A DNA stretch of 64,000 nucleotides, taken from NCBI GenBank assembly GCA_036362985.1, contig JAYGXS010000003.1:47529042-47593041 (forward strand), given 5' to 3'. This stretch comes from Ligula intestinalis. Taxonomy: Eukaryota > Platyhelminthes > Cestoda > Diphyllobothriidea > Diphyllobothriidae. The position numbers were made by a program, and so were the translations under genes. Shown here piece by piece: positions 57,425 through 64,000 of this stretch (position 1 is the stretch's first letter; each line of letters begins with the position of its first letter). The notes under the pieces were generated by a model. That model was not told the origin of the DNA, ran no database searches, and saw only the letters and a program-made list of their open reading frames with translations.

Positions 57425-59047
57425 GTAAGTAAATGAGTCTTAACGCAAATGCTTGGCCACCATCTGACTGACACCTTGTTCGTGAGCGCTCTCCTGTTGA
57501 CGTCTTTGAAACTGAGAGTAAACTAAACTTATCAATTACCAAATAAGTAGCAGATACATTACGAATGCAGACAAGATAGATGCACTGGACATTAAACATG
57601 AATATTCTTTTTCTGCGAATGAGGAAAAAATGCGCTCTCTACCACGATATCCCTCAAATTAATGCCAAGTACATGAATGTAGTTTTTTTGTTGGTGGTTA
57701 ACTGGAGACAAACCTCTGAGCATGGTGACGCAACCTGCTCCAACTGCTCATTATTTCCTTCGGAGTAGTCCTCAAAACATATCATATGGCCAGTAGAATC
57801 CGTGGGTTGCCTTCAACGTTTTTATGCCTAACTTTGCTGACAATGACTCTCAGGGTCTCCTTTAGACCGCGAACAGGAACAACGGGAAAGTATAATAGTA
57901 GGTTCATACTGTTTGGGGTCACGGAAGACTTCTTTGTTTTGCGACAATGCAGGCTTGCCTAAGCTCGACGGTATTCACTCGCTGGCCCTAAGCTCCATCG
58001 TTCATGCTTTACGAATAGTGTCCATGAATTAGAAGAAGTCTCCAACCAATCTAGTGCCGAGGCGGAATGGGAACGTCGAGAATGGCCAATTTCGAGCTCA
58101 GCGGCCTCGTGTGCTGCATCGCTATTGGGTCGCTTTTAGAGAGTAATACCAAAAAAGTTGCGGAGAAAAATTACCATTGATACCCGACCTTAATAAACAA
58201 GGGAACAATAAGACAGTGCATGTTTGTTTTATGAAGTAGTTGGAAGAAACTTCTCAATATAGACGTGCCACTTGACGATCGTGGTTAATAAGTGGACCCG
58301 ATTGACAAAGGTAATGGTTTTTGTGAATTGTTTTAAAATGAAAGAAAATACGTCTGTTTAGAGAAGTAGCTACATCGAAAACTTTGTATAGGACAACCAC
58401 ATAAGATTCAGACGTTCTAGATGTCGTCTTATGACAGGTGATTGCAAAGTAAGGGATCTGAGTTGGTGTTGGTTGCCGGTAGCAATGCCAATCACGCAGG
58501 ATATACAAGGGCAAAAGTCTGGTAGGCACGAGTTCCCTCAAATTCACAAGCAGCTTGCAGAGGCTGTTAAGTTTAAGATTGATCACTTTTGTCTCGGTAC
58601 GCTGTTTAGTATTTCCATTATATTGCTGCCTACTGACAGCCATATTCGCGCGTCAGGACATCTCTTCCCATATGATGGTTGTAGGTAATATGAGAAGCCA
58701 AAGCAAAAGCCACTACTCGCTTACCTAAATAATTAATCTAGTTTGCTTGAATTCCTTATAAGGCCCTAGGAATTGTGGCTTAGCTTGCGATCAATTAACA
58801 GAGTATTTCGCCTCGCCTCAGAACGGAAAGTCACGCTGCAATGTCTTCATTTTCCTATGATCTATCACGAATCGGAGACCCCGGTGGCCTTTGCGAAAGC
58901 CTGAAGAAATCATATGTGGCATGCGCTGTCTAGCTTTGCCAGATATTGCTCTGGGGTGCGTCCGCGCTCTTCTTAACATTATTTTGCTGTCGGAATCAGA
59001 TGAGTGAGAAAGGAGACTGTGTGACAGATGCAGCGCTTGCATTGGAG
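57425..59047. other. Intergenic, no gene recognised
   Basis: Opposed open frames at 58254-58688 without recognisable domains. Confidence 0.4.
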
Positions 59048-59222
59048 AAAGCAGCCTACGCCGGGCCCCGTTCAGTCTTCGAGACTCCGGTCGAAGCACT
59101 AACGGAAGCACCAACTACGTCCTCTATCACTTTAAAGCTACCCCTGAGACTGTCACCTTCCGAACCAACCTGTCGGTGCACTTGGTGGACTAAATCGAAA
59201 TCGACCGTCGAACATACATACA
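59048..59222 (+). repeat. Direct duplication, copy 1
   Basis: GCAGCCTACGCCGGGCCCCG through TTTAAAGCTACCCCTGAGAC, CACCTTCCGAACCAACC and TGGTGGACTAAATCGAAATC. It matches 59579-59762 in the same orientation with substitutions and small indels. Confidence 0.65.
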
Positions 59223-59578
59223 TACTTGTAGCGCACCTATTTAGAAGGATGATGGTCTGACTTCTGACAAATGGTAGCGTCAGTGCTAGCATCAGTACCA
59301 CTACACTTCTTTCTGAGATTGTGGGGAGATGAGCCCAGTGCTGACTTTAATCAGAGTCACTTTCTGACTTACAAAACAATCAGTAGTAGTATCAGCAAAT
59401 ACTATCACTCACTTACACCCTAGTTAGTACTAGTAGAAATAGCAGTACCAGTCCTGACTTACTAGATCCTGGCTAGACACCTACTATAAGTGAGTGAAAG
59501 CAGACAGTGCAGTAGTACCCGCGCAAATTCTATTGTCACTAAAGAGTAAGGTAGGCGATGTTTCGGCTTGCACATGAA

Positions 59579-59762
59579 AAAGCAGCCTACGCCGAACCCC
59601 GTTAAGTCTTAGAGATTCCCGGCGAAGGGGAAAAGTGCGGTTGGCGCAAACTACGGCCTCTATCAATTTAAAGCTACCCTGAGATTCTCACCTTCTGAAC
59701 CAACTTTTTGGTGAATTCGGTGGACTTAATCGAAACAGATGGTCGACCATAGATACACACAA
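59579..59762 (+). repeat. Direct duplication, copy 2
   Basis: GCAGCCTACGCCGAACCCCG through TTTAAAGCTACCCTGAGATT, CACCTTCTGAACCAACT and CGGTGGACTTAATCGAAACA. Diverged from copy 1, so an old tandem duplication or two copies of a dispersed repeat. Confidence 0.65.
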
Positions 59763-60684
59763 GTTCCATTAATGCAAAAACTATATGCACCATACTGTGA
59801 CCATTGTCGTTTCCGAGGTCCAACCACTCGTGTTCCGTTTCCGGTAATACAAATTATTTAAATTGTTTATCAACATGTCCATTCTGTTCAGTGCATGCGA
59901 AACCAAGCTGACTTCAATTATTTGACAGCAGTTCAGTGCATCCAAAATATCTTGCAACAGTTTTTTAGTAGGAGCCATTGAGAAAAAATGGAAGGAATTT
60001 GCGATACTTGAGCCTCGAAAACAGGTGAAGTGATAGTGGTCGACCATAGTTCCTAGAGTGCATATTTACTACGATACCTACAGATTTTGCCGCAATCACG
60101 GAGAAAATGCTGTGGCGGCCGAATACCTGACTTAATTTTAAGATATAACGGGCACTCGACTCGTCAACCTAGATGTATCTCCTACTTGATAAGTGCAAAT
60201 TGAAGATACATCGTGAATATTTTTACTGGCACTGGATGAGTAGAAGGATCCTCCGGCTTCACGCAGCCGTTTGACTAAGATCATCAGTATATTGCTTACA
60301 AATATTTGTTTCAACCAGTATGGTGTCGGATAGCCAGCCTAGGTGGTGTCATCTACGCAACCACATTGTACCTACTCGACTATAACGCCCTTCTAATAAG
60401 TGCTTTGTCATACTATTTTTTGGAATTTGGGATTGTGAGCAATAGAATCCAACAGAAGGTAAATTATACACTCCTTGTGCGAGCATAATGCCTATCGGCT
60501 GAGTTCACTGAAAATCTTTCATCGTGTGCGTCCAAAGCAAAAATCGAAAAAAAATTCTTACCTCTTTTATCTCATCTATCTCTCTGAAACTTCTAAAGAC
60601 CGGCAATATGAGTCCTCTTCGAAGTTTCGAAGAAGTGCAAAATGCATTAATCCGCGTTAAAACCTCAAGTCCTGTAATCCGGTG
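59763..60684. other. Intergenic, no gene recognised
   Basis: Nothing recognised. Confidence 0.4.
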
Positions 60685-60745
60685 GTCGGATATGGCTGGC
60701 TGACAGCTCATAAATGGCCATTTCTGTCATAAGTCCCTTCGTCAG
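60685..60745 (+). repeat. SINE-like family C fragment
   Basis: GGATATGGCTGGCTGACAGC, TCATAAATGGCCATTTCTGT correspond to the middle of family C in plus orientation. Confidence 0.4.
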
Positions 60746-60819
60746 GATGCATCTTGCCCCATGTCGGAAGCTGGCAAGTTAGGGAAAAGCTACGGTAACT
60801 CCTACAGGATTATGAGTTA

Positions 60820-61230
60820 AGAATAAAATGGTATCTGCCTGCTTGTGTTAATTCTATACACAAGGCGAGTTTCTGACAGCCAGTTGAAAGAGGCTGACCC
60901 ATAAATGTTTGAGAGTTCGTAGTAAGGGTGATATGCGAATAGGAAACACTCGCAATACAGGTGCCTATACCCCCAAATACCAGTTTTATGGCAAGCTTTA
61001 GGGTTTCGTGTACGGTCATGTTATGGTTAAGGTTTTCGTGAAGATAATTCAACTTTAGTCTTTTGTTTGGGAAAGGTTAGGGTTAATATTAAAGCTGCGG
61101 ATTTTTTTCTGTGGCAGGCATAGTCTTGATGTTAAAATACGGAAGCCTTAACCTCCATGGAACTATGCCCTGAGTCAACTTTATTAATTGGGTGGGGTGC
61201 TGCTATGCACGTGTTCAGTTGAGGAAGCCG
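60820..61230 (+). repeat. Family F repeat, degenerate copy
   Basis: Contains TTTAGGGTTT, TTATGGTTAAGG and AAAGGTTAGGGTTAATATT, then GGAACTATGCCCTGAGTCA, ACTTTATTAATTGGGTGGGG. These follow the order of the element at 28687-29033. No terminal inverted repeats are evident. Confidence 0.35.
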
Positions 61231-62564
61231 CATAGATAATGCATACCAAGTTCATCAACTAATGCAGTCAGTACACGAAATATTTTTTCTGACACATTTG
61301 TGGAACCTGTTATTTATTAATATCTTGCATGTATCATAAATGTCATTCAAACTGCATGGTCTTATACGAGTTAAAATAAACGCAGGACTCACGAAACACC
61401 ACAATCCGTTTTGTTTCTGTTTTTCTGTAAGGTAGATGTGTTCCGGCCTGCATATTTTGGGCTTTAGTTGCGCCTCTGTAAATCTTAATCTTTACATTCT
61501 GGTCACCCCTGAAGATACAGGTTTCTGGCGGAAGCATATGATCAGGAAACTTGTCCAGATCCCATAAGTGGGGGTGAAAGTACCTTCCGAAGGGTCGAAT
61601 CATGAATTCATTCGGTAGCACAAGATACAAGACTAATATGTTGAAGGGCGAATGCAGTGTGACGTTATAGCCGGAGCCCTGATAGGTAACATACTTTCAA
61701 AAAACGAAAAGAAATAGAATCGATTTTTTCCACCTTGCGCATGTGCAATCGATTTTTTCGTGGACGCATTGTTCGACCCGATGTCTTAGCAGGCACTTGC
61801 AGCGTCACGTTTTAATTAAAAGCTTACTAGTTAGAACAGCGTAGCGATTTTGACAAGCGATATTTGACGCTTATTTAAGTAGTAGAAAGATACCAACAAC
61901 GACTATCAATAGAGGTGGAAAATTGTAAAAGTGCCAGTTGCGGCGCAGGCGAACTCATTGCAATGCTCAAGTCTGATCCATATTTGATGACAGAGAAGGC
62001 AAACATTGGTAGAGATAGGATTTTTTCCGTACAGAATGGGTGCGTAATAATCTGGCAAATAGCTTCAAAACAGCCTAGCCGTTGGGCTAGAGGAAAGCCC
62101 TGTGATCTATTTGAGTGGTTATTTGTATCGGTAGCGATCATAAACACATCGCCTGTTCTCCAAGCACATGCTGCTTCACAGACAAAGTTGTCATCTGCGC
62201 CTACATAAGGACTGTTCATAAGCGTGCGTAAACGTTACACTGAAGTTGTCAACACCAGAAATGGCCGCTCAAAATTTCCCATGCGATGCTGCCCACGCTG
62301 GACAAAATTTCAAAGTCACTCTATCAAATAGTACACAAAGTTTGACTATACCTACGCCAGCCCTGCATTTTGATTTTTGAAGCTTCGAGTTGTCGACCCG
62401 TAGTAGCTCGAAAAATGAAATTCCACTAAAGTCACCGATGCTGGACTCACCTAGCTGGCAAGTATTGAGCATCATTGTTGCAGACTTTCGTACAGTCGTG
62501 ATATTGTGTGGGAAATCGACGTTCAATAATGGGAAAGTCTATGACAGAAAACAGAATAGTTAAC
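61231..62564. other. Intergenic, no gene recognised
   Basis: Open frames 61343-61630 (-), 61875-62219 (-) and 61915-62208 (+) have no recognisable domain; the last two are opposed frames of the same segment. Confidence 0.4.
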
Positions 62565-62579
62565 AGAAAACAGATAGTT
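62565..62579 (+). repeat. Target duplication, left of hammerhead element
   Basis: AGAAAACAGATAGTT, repeated exactly at 63016-63030. Confidence 0.85.
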
Positions 62580-63015
62580 GAGCTTTTTAATCTCCAGATA
62601 AATTAATTTCTGATCGCGGTATATATCAGTATATTTAAGGTCTATAGGCGTAGACCGAAATTGTTAGTGTATATTTGTGTTGAAGCCTGTCAACCCCTGT
62701 GAAATATACACATGCTGCCATCAGACAGGGGTTGACGGCTTTCAACACGAATATACACTTACAATTTCGGTCTACGCCTATAGACCTTAAATATACTGAC
62801 ATATACCGCGATCAGAAATTAATCTCTCTGGAGACTAAATAGCTCAACTTTAAAAACCGGTATATCAACCAGAAAGCAGATAGGGAAAGCTGGGTGACCC
62901 ACTGATGAGCCGGAGCCCTCGCAGCTGTGTCAAGCAGCGGCAGAATACCGGCGAAACACGTGTTCAGGCCTTTTAGCAAGTACCTAGGCTGTTAGTATGG
63001 TAAGTCACAAAGTCA
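62580..63015 (+). mobile_element. Hammerhead-bearing element with inverted head
   Basis: One insertion between exact 15-bp direct repeats. About 62580-62697 is an inverted copy of the element head (GGTCTATAGGCGTAGACCG, TTGAAGCCTGTCAACCCCTG). After a spacer of about 25 bp, about 62725-63015 is a forward copy (GGGGTTGACGGCTTTCAACA, CGGTCTACGCCTATAGACC, CGATCAGAAATTAATCTCT, then the ribozyme) ending TATGGTAAGTCACAAAGTCA. The layout is the same as in the PLE at 26660-27490: inverted partial copy, forward copy, duplication of 13-15 bp. No protein is encoded. Confidence 0.8.
62890..62975 (+). ncRNA. Hammerhead ribozyme, cleavage-site variant
   Basis: CTGATGA at 62902-62908, stem II GCCGG (62909-62913) with CCGGC (62948-62952), and GAAA (62953-62956) are intact. 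Stem III is AC/GT with loop ACGT. The cleavage base is T at 62964 (GTT in place of GTC), and the stem I 3' strand reads CAGG instead of TGGG, so stem I no longer pairs well with CCCA. Cleavage is probably weak or lost. Confidence 0.65.
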
Positions 63016-63030
63016 AGAAAACAGATAGTT
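63016..63030 (+). repeat. Target duplication, right of hammerhead element
   Basis: AGAAAACAGATAGTT, identical to 62565-62579. Confidence 0.85.
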
Positions 63031-63074
63031 ATATCGAGGTGTGTTAAGGCTATTAAGGTTAATCCTTACGGCTG

Positions 63075-63440
63075 CGATCTTCCAGGCCCATGTCCTTAGA
63101 AGCAGAGAGAAGTCATTGGAAGGCCATAATGGCAGGAAGAGTTTATTCTGCAGAAGTATTGAAGAATATGTTGTATACGTTTTCACTATCGGAGCACACG
63201 TTCTTCCGCTGGAGCGGCGTGGCCCGAAGTGATGTCTAGGCCGCAGTCACCACATTGATTTCTGTGTCCAGACTCGTTGAGGTCAACCTACTAATGAGGC
63301 TAGTCTACTAAAGTGGGAATTCCATTGGAAAGATTGAGGTTACGCCACTATAGGTTGAGGCCAGGATGGAAGGCAAAGTGCACTCATTTTATCCTAGCCT
63401 GAGGCACGCTGAAAACTGCCTTCGCGCGAGGTCCTATGTT
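63075..63440 (-). repeat. Family B repeat
   Basis: GAGAGAAGTCATTGGAAGGC, CATAATGGCAGGAAGAGTTT and ATTCTGCAGAAGTATTGAAG are in family order, minus orientation. It lies directly upstream of a plus-strand PLE body, so it may be the inverted terminal repeat of that PLE type. Confidence 0.5.
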
Positions 63441-63484
63441 TTGAGTGACCTCGGCTCTGGCGGTACGATTTAGGAGAGCGGTGG

Positions 63485-63934
63485 GCAGCAGCAGCCACAA
63501 CAGTTAAACCAGCTGTAGCGCAGTGGGAGCGTGTACATGCGTCTCAAAAAGCAGCTGTGGATGGCGATGTTATTAATGCGTATGACCACCTCCATGTGTA
63601 TCTACTCCTTTGCTTGCTCCTGTGGAGCAAGGGAAATATGTCGTATGAGTCAGCGCCTATCCCAAAGAATAAAGGAACACCCCCAATGGCTAAGGAAGGG
63701 TGATTTTAATACCAACAGAACCATCAACAGCTCTATCCTAGCGCACATGGTGGATTCCGGACATCAGGTGGACCCCAACGAAGCCTTCAGGGTGATCTAC
63801 AAAGTCCCACCAAGCCACCCTTAGTCACTGGGTCAGCGACTGTTGGCCACAGCAGAAGCAACTGCTATCCGGTTGAGGAAGCCAATTTTGTGCGCGCAGA
63901 AGAACCTGCTGCAAGCCCCAAGCTTAACATGGCC
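63485..63934 (+). pseudogene. PLE GIY-YIG nuclease, second PLE lineage
   Basis: The frame from 63531 reads CIYSFACSCGAREICRMSQR (CxC motif, then a decayed Y-I-G as E-I-C), LSQRIKEHPQWLRKGDFNTN, SSILAHMVDSGHQVDPNEAF and RVIYKVPPSHP, with a TAG at 63822-63824. The same frame continues past the stop as RLLATAEATAIRLRKPILCA, QKNLLQAPSLTWP to about 63930. This is the C-terminal nuclease module of a PLE, distinct from the GETGR-type family that dominates the window. The RT is absent on the upstream side. The degraded signature and internal stop mean it is not functional. Confidence 0.7.
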
Positions 63935-64000
63935 AACGGCCACCTAGCTACCGGCATTTCCCCAAGTCTCTTCTCTCCTCTTCCACCTCCCTTTTCTCCC
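63935..64000. other. Window end
   Basis: Pyrimidine-rich sequence continuing from the PLE remnant and cut by the window edge; a pLTR may follow outside. Confidence 0.3.

Noticed and set aside
61875..62219. Opposed open frames of about 100 codons
   Set aside because: Both strands are open over the same segment, with no domain recognised and no splice support.
1..64000. Bacterial operons, CRISPR arrays, rRNA genes
   Set aside because: No spaced repeats, rRNA segments or bacterial gene clusters; intron structure and repeat content are eukaryotic.

Overview
The window looks like 64 kb of a repeat-rich flatworm genome, most likely a diphyllobothriidean tapeworm (Spirometra or Diphyllobothrium type). 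This is inferred from a eukaryotic intron-split gene, very low gene density, many Penelope-like elements (PLEs), a non-LTR element with a C2H2 zinc-finger tail of a kind I associate with cestodes, hammerhead-bearing repeats, and a short run of Ns marking a draft-assembly gap. No bacterial genes, operons, CRISPR arrays or rRNA were seen.

Only one host gene is recognised with confidence: the regulatory subunit B of calcineurin, on the minus strand at 41967-45380, in two exons separated by a 2.9 kb intron. One other open stretch (57014-57421, +) could be a terminal exon of an unrecognised gene, but chance is not excluded.

Nearly everything else that can be named is mobile DNA. At least three PLE types are present (1.06-1.59, 3.79-4.19, 7.1-7.85, 11.87-13.35, 16.5-16.9, 18.1-18.9, 21.9, 26.66-27.49, 35.1-35.66, 39.4-39.7 and 63.5-63.9 kb). 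All are truncated or broken; the most complete keeps RT and GIY-YIG remnants. A second family of about 335 bp (8.5-8.85, 24.8-25.0, 62.6-63.0 kb and a split copy near 1 kb) carries a type I hammerhead ribozyme that is intact by eye in the 8.7 kb copy. There are also tRNA-derived SINEs (2.2-2.7 and 22.0-22.3 kb), a second SINE-like family named C here (2.9, 15.8, 36.1-36.7, 38.4-38.7, 39.7, 60.7 kb), a family B (8.1, 31.4, 32.4, 50.8, 63.1 kb), an AT-rich family E with a large foldback at 54.6-55.6 kb, a family F with 16-bp terminal inverted repeats (28.7-29.0 kb) and three decayed non-LTR RT fragments (47.1-49.1, 50.1-50.8 and 56.1 kb).

The most interesting pattern crosses families. PLEs, the hammerhead element, the tRNA SINE and family C all show head-to-head inverted copies with tails outward. 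The best-preserved PLE and hammerhead copies are bounded by target-site duplications of 12-15 bp. This suggests, as an inference, that one PLE machinery mobilises several non-autonomous families, with self-cleaving RNA taking part. Family names B to F are labels local to this annotation. Boundaries of repeats were set by eye and are approximate unless a duplication or exact motif is stated.
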